NCBI GenBank assembly: GCA_910584185.1
Contig: CAJTYC010000068.1
Coordinates: 1-13,206, forward strand
From: an uncultured Muribaculaceae bacterium
Lineage (GTDB): Bacteria > Bacteroidota > Bacteroidia > Bacteroidales > Muribaculaceae
Reading direction: 5' to 3'
Length of the DNA stretch: 13,206 nucleotides
Part shown: positions 6,840-13,206 of the stretch, piece by piece
Layout: each line of letters begins with the position of its first letter
Position numbering within the stretch: position 1 is the first letter of the stretch
Notes under the pieces: generated by a model
Seen by the model: only the letters and a program-made list of their open reading frames with translations
Databases searched by the model: none
Told to the model about the DNA's origin: nothing
Position numbers and translations under genes: made by a program

Positions 6840-7873
6840 ACCAGGAGGGGGGCTTGCTTCCAGGGGATGCGCGATATCAGCCAGCAGGCGAGGAAGGAGA
6901 CTACGTAGGTGAGCAGACATATATAGAAGGTGTCGAGCTCGGGCAATAGGCCTTTGTGTACGGCTATCTTCATCACTGTCATTACGAGCCTGTGTATGCA
7001 GTATATGCCGAGCGTGAAGGATGTGAGGAAGCGCAAGACTCGCATAGTTTTGGGACCAAGGCGCGGAAATGGGATATACCATACGGCCAATGCGACGCCG
7101 AGAGCCGCCGGAATGTAGAAGATATTGCCATAGCCGAAGCCGAAGTTCTTGTCGGCATGAAGCGGAATCATAGCCATCACGGCTATCGCCAAGAATAGCA
7201 ATATGGCAGGGAGCGGGCCGAGCGTGAAACGCTGCAACAACGAATAGCGGGCACAGGCATAACCCATCACTGCAAAGGGAATCATCTCCACCACACGACC
7301 CAACGGATACTTCAACTCGAAGCGCATGTCGCCAAACATGTATCCGTTAAGGCCCGAATATTCGAGCACAATAGCGCCGCAAAGCAGTGCCAAAAGCACC
7401 AAGGCATCACGCTTCGAGGGCTTGCGGAAAGTGTAGAAAAAAGCGAGGGTGAGGAGAAGGAGTACCGACTGATACCACATGCTCGGATTGAGCGAGGGGC
7501 TGTGCCCGGTGACCGACTGCCAGAGCAGGTCGCCCACACCCGGCGCATTGCCGTCTCCCCGCAGCCAATGCAGCGGCACGAGTACCGCAGCATAAATCAA
7601 AGCCCACCCTATCAGAGGCCAGACAATACGCCAGCCACGCCGGCGCAAATAGTCAGGCTCATTGGCGGAGATATGCCGCTCGCCGAAAAAGAAAGCCATG
7701 AATATAAAAATCGGCACCGACAGACTCAGCATATAGTCGAAAGGAAGCTGCCACGCAGGCACCTCATCGCCCATCACCCAGAAATGCTCCAGTATCACCT
7801 CGAAGCAGATGAGGGGGCGGAGAAGCATCCAGCCGATGTTATATCCATTATCTTTCAACTTATCTTTCTGCAT
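6833..7873 (-). CDS. Acyltransferase family 3 membrane protein
   Basis: A polytopic inner-membrane protein of about 346 residues with around ten hydrophobic segments, resembling the acyltransferase-3 family that acetylates or otherwise acylates cell-surface glycans. The N-terminal segment NIGWMLLRPLICFEVILEHFW holds a histidine about where the family's catalytic His lies; the C-terminal TLGIYCIHRL is a typical late segment. The substrate cannot be predicted. The ATG at 7873 is chosen over a TTG at 7897 because it fits the family N-terminus and leaves room for the promoter. It is divergent from the S41 lipoprotein gene, with only 62 bases between the chosen starts, and its stop codon is embedded in a REP-like repeat. 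Family call good, function open. Confidence 0.8.
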   Translation of the reverse strand: MQKDKLKDNGYNIGWMLLRPLICFEVILEHFWVMGDEVPAWQLPFDYMLSLSVPIFIFMAFFFGERHISANEPDYLRRRGWRIVWPLIGWALIYAAVLVPLHWLRGDGNAPGVGDLLWQSVTGHSPSLNPSMWYQSVLLLLTLAFFYTFRKPSKRDALVLLALLCGAIVLEYSGLNGYMFGDMRFELKYPLGRVVEMIPFAVMGYACARYSLLQRFTLGPLPAILLFLAIAVMAMIPLHADKNFGFGYGNIFYIPAALGVALAVWYIPFPRLGPKTMRVLRFLTSFTLGIYCIHRLVMTVMKIAVHKGLLPELDTFYICLLTYVVSFLACWLISRIPWKQAPLLVK

Positions 7874-7880
7874 GAAATAC

Positions 7881-7911
7881 TTTGTATTGACAAGCAAAAT
7901 TACTAAATTTG
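7881..7911 (+). promoter_or_regulatory. Promoter of the S41 lipoprotein gene
   Basis: TTTG at 7881-7884, a 19-base spacer and TAAATTTG at 7904-7911 match the Bacteroidetes housekeeping promoter. Predicted transcription starts near 7918, about 18 bases before the ATG at 7936. It overlaps the opposing promoter of the acyltransferase. Confidence 0.7.
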
Positions 7912-7926
7912 AGACAAATTAACAAA
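7895..7926 (-). promoter_or_regulatory. Promoter of the acyltransferase gene
   Basis: On the - strand TTTG (7923-7926), a 20-base spacer and TAATTTTG (7895-7902) match the same consensus. Its -7 box is one base away from the -7 box of the opposing promoter, making an imperfect dyad at 7895-7911. Predicted start near 7888, giving a leader of about 15 bases. Confidence 0.7.
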
Positions 7927-7935
7927 ACGCCCGGA

Positions 7936-9021
7936 ATGAGACTTCCCGATAAAGCCAAACGCACACACAGTATGTTGAGATATGCAGCGGCAGCACTTGC
8001 CGCGACTTTCATGACGTCGCTCGCGCTGACATCATGTATAGATGAGCCGGACTATGGCAAGCACCCCTACGATCCATATGCCAACTTCGACGTGCTCGCC
8101 CGCACAGTGGGCGAACGCTACTGCTTTTTCAAGGAGAAAAACATAGACTGGCAAGAGGTGACAAAGAAATACAGGGCGCAGATAAACGACACCACATCGC
8201 AAATCGGACTCTTCTTCATCATGGCCGACATGCTCAACGAGCTGCGCGACGGCCATGTGAACCTCGTGTCATCGTTCAATACGAGTTACTACAAAAAATG
8301 GTGGACTGATTATCCTCAAGACTTCGACATGCGCTGTCTGGAGGAATATTATCTCAAATTCGGTGGTCTATCCACAAGCGGCATGCGATACTGCATCATG
8401 CTGCCCGACACCATTGGCTATGTATATTACCCCACATTCTCGACCACTATCGGCGAGACTAATCTCGACTATGTGTTGGCATTATTACAAAAGACAAAGG
8501 GACTCATAATCGATATTCGCAACAATGGCGGGGGGCTGCTGTCGAATGTGCCGACGTTGGTATCCAGATTTATCGACAAGGAGACCGTGGGTGGCTACAT
8601 ACGCCACAAGACAGGGCCGGGGCCCGACGAATTTTCGAAACCCTACAAGTTCACTTACAAACCATGTTCCGACAAACGGGTGAACTATCTCGGCAAGCCG
8701 ATATATGTGCTGACCAACCGGAGCTGCTACTCGGCGGCCAACGACTTCGTGGCAGTAATGAAGACACTGCCGCAGGTAGAGATAATCGGGGCGCGCACCG
8801 GCGGCGGGGGCGGACTCCCATTCAGCTACGAGCTTCCCAACGGCTGGGCGGTAAGATTTTCCGCCTCGCCAATCAACGACCCTAACGACTTACCTACCGA
8901 AGAGGGGATCGACCCTACCGAGGGGTGCGAGGTGCATTGCTCACCCGAAGAAATGGCGAAGGGCAAAGACGCAATACTCGACTTTGCCCTCCGACGCATG
9001 GCTTCGGCGAAACTGAAATAA
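7936..9021 (+). CDS. S41-family (tail-specific protease-like) lipoprotein
   Basis: A predicted exported lipoprotein of 361 residues from the ATG at 7936. The N-terminus has basic residues, a hydrophobic stretch and a lipobox LTSC with the lipidated Cys at residue 34. ATG 7972 (Cys22) is a possible alternative start, and a TTG at 7909 overlaps the promoter and is unlikely. The S41 domain shows LRDGHVNL (His107), IDIRNNGGG near 192, the nucleophile region TNRSCYSAANDF (likely Ser266) and GARTGGGGGLP. The usual CtpA-type Lys is not seen after the Ser; with the DGH histidine this resembles Ser-His members of the family. No PDZ domain is obvious. It probably acts in the periplasm or at the outer membrane; its substrate is unknown. 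It is the only + strand gene, divergent from the acyltransferase and convergent with the DUF5606 gene. Confidence 0.85.
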   Translation: MRLPDKAKRTHSMLRYAAAALAATFMTSLALTSCIDEPDYGKHPYDPYANFDVLARTVGERYCFFKEKNIDWQEVTKKYRAQINDTTSQIGLFFIMADMLNELRDGHVNLVSSFNTSYYKKWWTDYPQDFDMRCLEEYYLKFGGLSTSGMRYCIMLPDTIGYVYYPTFSTTIGETNLDYVLALLQKTKGLIIDIRNNGGGLLSNVPTLVSRFIDKETVGGYIRHKTGPGPDEFSKPYKFTYKPCSDKRVNYLGKPIYVLTNRSCYSAANDFVAVMKTLPQVEIIGARTGGGGGLPFSYELPNGWAVRFSASPINDPNDLPTEEGIDPTEGCEVHCSPEEMAKGKDAILDFALRRMASAKLK

Positions 9022-9035
9022 CCCGCAGCCTCAAT

Positions 9036-9067
9036 AAAATGTCTTATTTCTAAAATGTCTTATTTCT
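9036..9067. repeat. 16-bp exact tandem duplication between convergent genes
   Basis: AAAATGTCTTATTTCT occurs twice back to back (9036-9051 and 9052-9067). The second copy contains the stop codon and last codons of the DUF5606 gene, so the duplication copied that gene's 3' end. No strong terminator hairpin is seen in the 38-base gap. Confidence 0.9.
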
Positions 9068-9491
9068 CCTCAGATTCAGCCGCAGCCTCCTCGTTCTCCT
9101 CCTCGGCAAACTTTTCGAAACCGTTGGCGATAAGGATATTGTACCACTGAAAGAGCTTCTTCACGTCGCCATCGTGCACGCGGTCGCGGTCAAAATCTAC
9201 CACAATCTTAGCGAATTCCTCCTTCAAGGCTCCCTTGCGGTCAGTCAGAGCCTTCACATCGGCAGGCTTACCGCCGAAATGCGCATAGCACTTGTCGAGG
9301 ATTTCATCGAGGCGAGTATCACCCGACTCTGTATACATGGCGATGTCGCCAAGTGAGACCACCTTGTCGCGGGCATGCACCGGGAAACGGCGGCCAGTGC
9401 CCAACTCCTCTACTATTATAGCGCCCTTAGTCTGCGACAGCAGGCGAAACAAACCGGGCTTGCCGGTGATTGAAAGTATTGTCTTAAGCAT
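9060..9491 (-). CDS. DUF5606 domain protein
   Basis: A 143-residue Bacteroidetes-specific protein of unknown function. The N-terminus MLKTILSITGKPGLF and the segments VEELGTGRRFPVHARDKVV and SLGDIAMYT match the conserved start of DUF5606 proteins from memory. The middle is helical and charged, including a FQWYNILIANGF segment near 114, and the last 15 residues are almost all Glu and Ala. No signal peptide or membrane segment is present, so it should be cytoplasmic. The ATG at 9491 follows the coaE stop by two bases, so it is the last gene of the nusB-yajC-ybbR-coaE operon. The conserved neighbourhood suggests a housekeeping role, but nothing specific can be claimed. Confidence 0.8.
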   Translation of the reverse strand: MLKTILSITGKPGLFRLLSQTKGAIIVEELGTGRRFPVHARDKVVSLGDIAMYTESGDTRLDEILDKCYAHFGGKPADVKALTDRKGALKEEFAKIVVDFDRDRVHDGDVKKLFQWYNILIANGFEKFAEEENEEAAAESEEK

Positions 9492-9493
9492 TT

Positions 9494-10072
9494 CTATATT
9501 TGTTTTAAAAGATTATCAATCCTGACAGACAACGGTTGCGAGTTGTCGTTAACGATTTCGCGCACCGGAGCAGCGAGTAGCTCAAACTCCCGCTTTTGGG
9601 CCTCAATGCGCTTGCGTATATGGTCAGCGCCACACAAGTCGCGCTCCACTACCCTCTCCACCCTTAACTCCAAGGGGGCCTGCACAAGCCAAATCTCACT
9701 GCACATCTCATCGAGACGGCTTGTCTTCATAATGGCAGACTCGACAAACATAACGTCGCAGAGACATTCATCGGCCGCACGAGCCAGATCACGGCGCACC
9801 ATGCCATGCACGCGCTCATTCAGCCAAAGCCGGTGGGCATCATCACCAAATACGCATTGCGCCACAAAACTGCGGTTGAGCGAGCCGTCGCCAGCGAGAG
9901 TCCCCTCGCCAAAACGCTCACACATGACACGCTTCAGCTCGTCGGAGGCTTCCATAAGCACCTTGGCCCTGAAGTCGCAATCGTAAACCTCAAATCCACG
10001 GCAACGGAGCAACCTTGAGACCACACTCTTGCCACTCCCTATGCCACCGGTTATGCCTATGATACGCGCCAT
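9494..10072 (-). CDS. coaE: Dephospho-CoA kinase
   Basis: Catalyses the last step of coenzyme A synthesis, ATP-dependent phosphorylation of the ribose 3'-hydroxyl of dephospho-CoA. The 192 residues are the usual size. The P-loop GGIGSGKS (residues 9-16, Lys15) opens the protein. An acidic DCD segment near 31-33 corresponds to the substrate-binding aspartate region, and the ERDLCGADHIRKRIEAQ segment near 143 is the typical lid part with basic residues. It starts at the ATG at 10072, two bases after the ybbR stop, and its own stop is two bases from the next start, indicating tight co-translation. No anomaly was seen. Confidence 0.95.
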   Translation of the reverse strand: MARIIGITGGIGSGKSVVSRLLRCRGFEVYDCDFRAKVLMEASDELKRVMCERFGEGTLAGDGSLNRSFVAQCVFGDDAHRLWLNERVHGMVRRDLARAADECLCDVMFVESAIMKTSRLDEMCSEIWLVQAPLELRVERVVERDLCGADHIRKRIEAQKREFELLAAPVREIVNDNSQPLSVRIDNLLKQI

Positions 10073-10074
10073 GA

Positions 10075-11052
10075 TTAATGCTTCACAATGGTATAATCCA
10101 CACTATCCACCTTCAGCTCCACATTGATGAGAGCCGGAGCATGTGCAGCCACATTGACCGAAATCTTCGAGCCGGCGGTGTGCTTTGTCTCAAGATAGTT
10201 GACGGTCACCTTCATGGGGAACGACTCATCGTTAAACCGGCTCATCGGCACATAAAAGCTCACAGGCACCTTATTGGGGAAGAGCAGCAGGCTCTCGTCG
10301 GCGGGTAGATTCTCCACCTCCACAGGCACATAAGCCTCCTTATGCACGAGCGGCTCTACAGGCACCTGCACCTTCACCACCGAAGGCACTATCTTGACAT
10401 GCGCGAGCCTCTGAAGCTTGACATCAAACACAGAAGTCTGCGACAAGTCATTGCGAGTGAGCATCTGCGTATGCACTGTAGACACAGTGTCGATTTCATC
10501 GCCATAAGAGAAAACACGCACCGAACGGGTGAGCGGCACCGGCATGGCCGATATAATGAAACCGGAAGCTGCCGACACATTGGCATTGACAATCACCGGC
10601 ACGCGCTTGCCCGGATGGTCAGTGTAATAAAGCCTCAGCGAGTCGATAGAGGTAGCAGTGATTTGGGCCGCACCCCCGAGGTCAGCCTTAAGCTCGGTGT
10701 TGAGGTCGGCACGAGTGATGCGCAGCAAGCCATCGCGGGCATAGTCAGGAAAGTTGAAATCTACCTGCGGATTCTTAATCACGCCGCTGCGCAAAATGTT
10801 GGTGCCCTTATCGCGCACCGTGACATGAATCTCGGCCGGAGGGTCATTGATAAAAGTCACCGAATCGGGCACATTGCGAAACACGAGCTTCACCCGGAAA
10901 GTCTCGGTGACACTATCGTTGATGGCGATGACGAACCAAAACACCGTGGCCACGGCTACAAACACCAGGAACATCAGCGCATTGTGAAAGCGCGACGAAG
11001 ACTTGAACCGTCGCCACCATTGAGCTATGTTTCTGAAAATGTTTTTAACCAT
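10075..11052 (-). CDS. YbbR-like domain membrane protein (CdaR-type)
   Basis: From the ATG at 11052 this is 325 residues (a GTG two codons upstream at 11058 is less likely). A short basic cytoplasmic tail is followed by one membrane helix, roughly residues 24-44 (LMFLVFVAVATVFWFVIA), and then an extracytoplasmic beta-rich region with repeats resembling YbbR domains: FRVKLVFRNVPDSV near 52, RVPVIVNANV near 149 and YVPVEVENLP near 236. In Firmicutes the YbbR protein CdaR regulates a diadenylate cyclase; here no cyclase gene is next to it, so that role cannot be transferred. The position between yajC and coaE is characteristic of Bacteroidetes. Tight spacing to coaE (two bases) shows they are co-transcribed. 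Confidence 0.85.
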   Translation of the reverse strand: MVKNIFRNIAQWWRRFKSSSRFHNALMFLVFVAVATVFWFVIAINDSVTETFRVKLVFRNVPDSVTFINDPPAEIHVTVRDKGTNILRSGVIKNPQVDFNFPDYARDGLLRITRADLNTELKADLGGAAQITATSIDSLRLYYTDHPGKRVPVIVNANVSAASGFIISAMPVPLTRSVRVFSYGDEIDTVSTVHTQMLTRNDLSQTSVFDVKLQRLAHVKIVPSVVKVQVPVEPLVHKEAYVPVEVENLPADESLLLFPNKVPVSFYVPMSRFNDESFPMKVTVNYLETKHTAGSKISVNVAAHAPALINVELKVDSVDYTIVKH

Positions 11053-11082
11053 GGCCACCGAATTGAGGGAGCGGGAATGAAT

Positions 11083-11394
11083 TTATTTCTTGGCAGCGGG
11101 CTGTTCCACCACGGGATATACGGAACCCTTGTCGATCGTAATCTCCACATTGGGGGCTACCTCCACGCGGATGGTGGAATCCTTGATTTCGCGGATGCGA
11201 CCATGTATGCCGCCGGCGGTCACCACCTTGTCGCCCTTCTGCATGGCCTCGCGCTGACGCTTCAGCTCCTTCTGTTTTTTGGACTGCGGACGAATCATCA
11301 CGAAATAAAAAATCGCGATCATCGCCACTATCATCAAGATGCTCGACAGGCCGCTGCTTTGGGACTGCTGGAGCAAGATTGTCGTAAGTGTCAT
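11083..11394 (-). CDS. yajC: Preprotein translocase subunit YajC
   Basis: A small single-span membrane protein that accompanies the SecDF accessory complex of the Sec translocon. The 103 residues match the family. A short N-terminus rich in Gln and Ser leads into the helix at about 19-34 (ILMIVAMIAIFYFVMI), then the hallmark IRPQSKKQKELKRQ and the cytoplasmic KGDKVVTAGGIHGRI segment. The start is the ATG at 11394, preceded by the leader motif shared with gcvPA. It lies 82 bases after nusB and 30 bases before the ybbR ATG. No secD or secF is in the window. Confidence 0.96.
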   Translation of the reverse strand: MTLTTILLQQSQSSGLSSILMIVAMIAIFYFVMIRPQSKKQKELKRQREAMQKGDKVVTAGGIHGRIREIKDSTIRVEVAPNVEITIDKGSVYPVVEQPAAKK

Positions 11395-11434
11395 GTTCTC
11401 TTCTTGTGTGTTAAAATATGAATGATTATTATTT

Positions 11435-11479
11435 TTTCAGAAAATTATTTTTCAGGAAAATAATATTTCAGGAAAATTA
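11435..11479. repeat. Three imperfect copies of a short repeat at the nusB 3' end
   Basis: TTTCAGAAAATTA, TTTCAGGAAAATAA and TTTCAGGAAAATTA begin at 11435, 11450 and 11466; the last contains the nusB TAA stop (11477-11479). Bases 11444-11451 and 11457-11464 (ATTATTTT and AAAATAAT) form a weak AT-only hairpin with a five-base loop. It could be a partial terminator before yajC. The rest of the gap is the yajC leader. Confidence 0.6.
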
Positions 11480-12883
11480 CTTCTTCAAGAGTTTACCCTC
11501 CTGCTGCAGGCGTGCGATGACCGATGCGAGCACACCGTTGACAAACGCGCCGCTCTTGGCTGAGGAATAAGACTTGGCAAGCTCGATATACTCATTGATG
11601 CTCGCCACAAGGGGGATACCGGGGAAATTCATGATTTCAGCCAAAGCGGTGATAAGAATCACCATATCCATAAAGGCTACACGCTCACTCTCCCACTTGC
11701 CATTTTTCAGAGTCTCGTCGATCAGTGACCTGTAAGTATCTTTATTCTTATATACAGATCTCATCAGATTTGCGCCGAAACGCTCATCCTCACTATCCTT
11801 GAACTTGTCGAACACAAGTGCGGCTCCACCCTCTTTCTTCTCTGCATTGCGCATGCTCTTGAGCACGAAAGTAGATATGATGTCAAGGTCGTCATTCCAG
11901 AACACCGATTTCTCCTCAAGCGCCTCAAGGAAATTGGCATCAGGCAGAATCACCTGTTTCATCAGATTGCGCCAGAGTTCCACATCAGCGTGCATATCAG
12001 TGGTGCCGGAAGCCATATAATCGGCATAAACGTCAGACTCCACCACAGCCTTTAGCAAAGCACGGAGAAGCACCGGGTCTTCCTGACGCCATGATATCTT
12101 TTTATTATCGATGAAAGCCGTGATTTCCTCATCGTTACGCAGAGTCTCCACAAGCTGGTTCTCCACGAACTTAAGGTCAGGATTCCGGTCTTCTTCGGTC
12201 TGCAGGAACTTGAAACGGTTGTCGTCAAGAATCTGCAATTGGAGATCTGTCAGTTCTACCGGGAGTTCAAGGAGCCTGAAATAAAGTTCACGGGCCATAT
12301 CGAAGCTCTTGGCAAGAGCAGTTTCGACCTCCTTCACATTATCCTGTGAAGCGAGAAAATTGCGGAAGGTACGGTTCATCATATCCTTCATCCGCTCCAC
12401 ACCCTTAAGTGTAAAATTTTGGCGGCGCGACATCAAAGCACTGACCTGCGGATCGGTCATCACAATGAGATTGAATATGTCAGCCCAAAGATTCTCCTCA
12501 GGAGCTGAAACTTCGCCCTTCACATCCTTGCAGAAACGCTTATATATGGCAGACTCCTTAACCTTCTCTGCCAGGGCCGGAATGGCGGGAGCCAACTCGA
12601 AATCGAGCGACGACTTGGCCAGCAACGACTTCACAGTCTCATCAACGCAAATACGGCTGATAAAACGTGTTGACTCAAGGAGCGAGACACGTTCACGCCC
12701 TTCGCGCACCTCGCGCGAGAGCTTCACGAGAAGCGCCAGCATGTCGAGATACAGGCTATATGCAAACCTTTTCTCCTTGGTGGGCTGAGAGGGAGTGCTC
12801 TCGAGCGTAAACTGTTTCTCCACAAGGAGGAAAGAATACAACGTCTGAATAACTTTGATTCGAATCAATACTCGGTTTATCAT
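11477..12883 (-). CDS. nusB: Transcription antitermination factor NusB (long Bacteroidetes form)
   Basis: NusB joins NusE and other factors on boxA of ribosomal RNA transcripts to prevent early termination. The N-terminus MINRVLIRIKVIQTLYSF matches Bacteroidetes NusB, and the C-terminal third holds the clear NusB fold: RVAFMDMVILITALAEIMNFPGIP near 402 and INEYIELAKSYSS followed by SGAFVNGVLASV at 430-459. Between them lies the family segment WRQEDPVLLRALLKAVVESD near 266. At 468 residues it is much longer than the classic 140-residue protein and about 160 longer than Bacteroides forms (about 308, from memory); the extra part appears to fall around residues 65-225. It heads the operon with its own promoter match. 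The ATG at 12883 is the only good start. Function of the extra segment is unknown. Confidence 0.88.
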   Translation of the reverse strand: MINRVLIRIKVIQTLYSFLLVEKQFTLESTPSQPTKEKRFAYSLYLDMLALLVKLSREVREGRERVSLLESTRFISRICVDETVKSLLAKSSLDFELAPAIPALAEKVKESAIYKRFCKDVKGEVSAPEENLWADIFNLIVMTDPQVSALMSRRQNFTLKGVERMKDMMNRTFRNFLASQDNVKEVETALAKSFDMARELYFRLLELPVELTDLQLQILDDNRFKFLQTEEDRNPDLKFVENQLVETLRNDEEITAFIDNKKISWRQEDPVLLRALLKAVVESDVYADYMASGTTDMHADVELWRNLMKQVILPDANFLEALEEKSVFWNDDLDIISTFVLKSMRNAEKKEGGAALVFDKFKDSEDERFGANLMRSVYKNKDTYRSLIDETLKNGKWESERVAFMDMVILITALAEIMNFPGIPLVASINEYIELAKSYSSAKSGAFVNGVLASVIARLQQEGKLLKK

Positions 12884-12904
12884 AACTCTTTATGAAATTT
12901 TATG

Positions 12905-12936
12905 CAAATTTACATCTTTCGGTTCAATCTGCCAAA
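12905..12936 (-). promoter_or_regulatory. Promoter of the nusB-yajC-ybbR-coaE operon
   Basis: On the - strand TTTG (12933-12936), a 20-base spacer and TAAATTTG (12905-12912) match the Bacteroidetes housekeeping promoter. It predicts transcription from about 12898 and a leader of about 15 bases. The -33 element is part of a second TAAATTTG (12933-12940), which might itself act as a weaker -7 box. Confidence 0.7.
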
Positions 12937-12962
12937 TTTAGGCCGCGTTTCATAAAATTTGT

Positions 12963-13066
12963 ACCCCCAGGGGTCGCAGGCTTGAGGCGATTTTTGCGTT
13001 TGGCTGTAAGGAGCAACCTTTCGGTTGTGACTGAAAGCCAAGCGCAAAAAGCGTCCAAGCCTGCGA
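12963..13066. repeat. Long imperfect inverted repeat with nested hairpins upstream of nusB
   Basis: The arms 12974-13005 and 13036-13066 are reverse complements: 11 outer base pairs (TCGCAGGCTTG with CAAGCCTGCGA), a poorly matched patch, then 15 inner pairs with one mismatch around a TTTTT/AAAAA run. Inside the loop CAACC (13014-13018) pairs with GGTTG (13023-13027). A separate dyad ACCCC-CA-GGGGT (12963-12974) abuts the left arm. It resembles a dispersed palindromic element more than a gene. It ends about 27 bases before the nusB -33 element. Confidence 0.8.
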
Positions 13067-13206
13067 GACATAGGTAACTTTTTCGTTTGTCTTTACAGTA
13101 GTCTGAAATTTGATAATCTTTAGAGTTCATTAACATTTTCAGACATAAAAGGTAACTGTTCAGCGGACGCACTGAGGCGGGGAGGCGAAGATGCTCCGAT
13201 AGCCAA
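13067..13206. other. Noncoding tail with small repeats
   Basis: AGACATA-GGTAACT at 13066-13079 recurs as AGACATA-AAA-GGTAACT at 13141-13157. GTCTGAAA (13101-13108) is inverted as TTTCAGAC (13137-13144). No gene is supported; a - strand frame that enters at the window edge and ends at about 13127 (…SAEQLPFMSENVNEL) could be the end of an unseen gene, but is unrecognised. Confidence 0.45.

Noticed and set aside
10342..11421. A 359-codon + strand open frame opposite ybbR and yajC
   Set aside because: It is antisense to two well-supported genes, is extremely rich in His and Arg, and shows no domain or start signal; it is a shadow frame.
12924..13172. An 82-codon - strand frame upstream of nusB
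   Set aside because: It runs through both arms of the inverted repeat and into the nusB promoter; its peptide mirrors the repeat and has no recognisable domain.

Overview
The window looks like chromosomal DNA of a Bacteroidales bacterium, most likely of the Muribaculaceae type. Three things support this. The gene order nusB-yajC-ybbR-coaE-DUF5606 is typical of Bacteroidetes. Four places match the Bacteroidetes housekeeping promoter (TTTG, 19-20 bases, TAnnTTTG). Gene starts are preceded by A-rich leaders rather than Shine-Dalgarno sequences. The genus is inference. Only one real gene (the S41 lipoprotein) lies on the + strand.

Left part (about 1-6070): a glycine cleavage operon read on the - strand in the order gcvT, gcvH, gcvPA, gcvPB, lpdA. 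It encodes the T, H, split P (two subunits) and E3 proteins, a complete set for oxidising glycine to CO2, NH3, NADH and methylene-tetrahydrofolate. A promoter match sits upstream of gcvT, with a stem-loop at the predicted mRNA 5' end. gcvPA, gcvPB and lpdA are almost or actually overlapping, while gcvT/gcvH and gcvH/gcvPA are separated by 80-100 base gaps with small dyads. Downstream of lpdA, the left edge of the window is a 9-bp tandem repeat that turns into its own inverse and could fold as a terminator-like hairpin.

Middle (about 6070-9060): an accessory-looking stretch. A REP-associated tyrosine (HUH/Y1) transposase reading frame has lost its 5' end and is bracketed by copies of a 29-bp palindromic repeat. 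Next come a membrane acyltransferase (-) and an exported S41-family peptidase lipoprotein (+), divergently transcribed from promoter matches that overlap each other within about 45 bp.

Right part (9060-12937): a housekeeping operon on the - strand, transcribed nusB, yajC, ybbR, coaE, DUF5606 gene, with a promoter match just before nusB. It combines transcription antitermination, a Sec accessory protein, a YbbR-domain membrane protein and the last step of CoA synthesis. This NusB seems to carry a large extra segment compared with the usual Bacteroidetes protein. The last 270 bases hold a long imperfect inverted repeat and smaller repeats, with no convincing gene.

The strongest leads are the transposase/REP-like unit with host stop codons inside the repeat, the 9-bp repeat that keeps its phase through an inversion, the long hairpin upstream of nusB, and a 20-nt leader motif shared by gcvPA and yajC. 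No wholly new system can be claimed from sequence alone.
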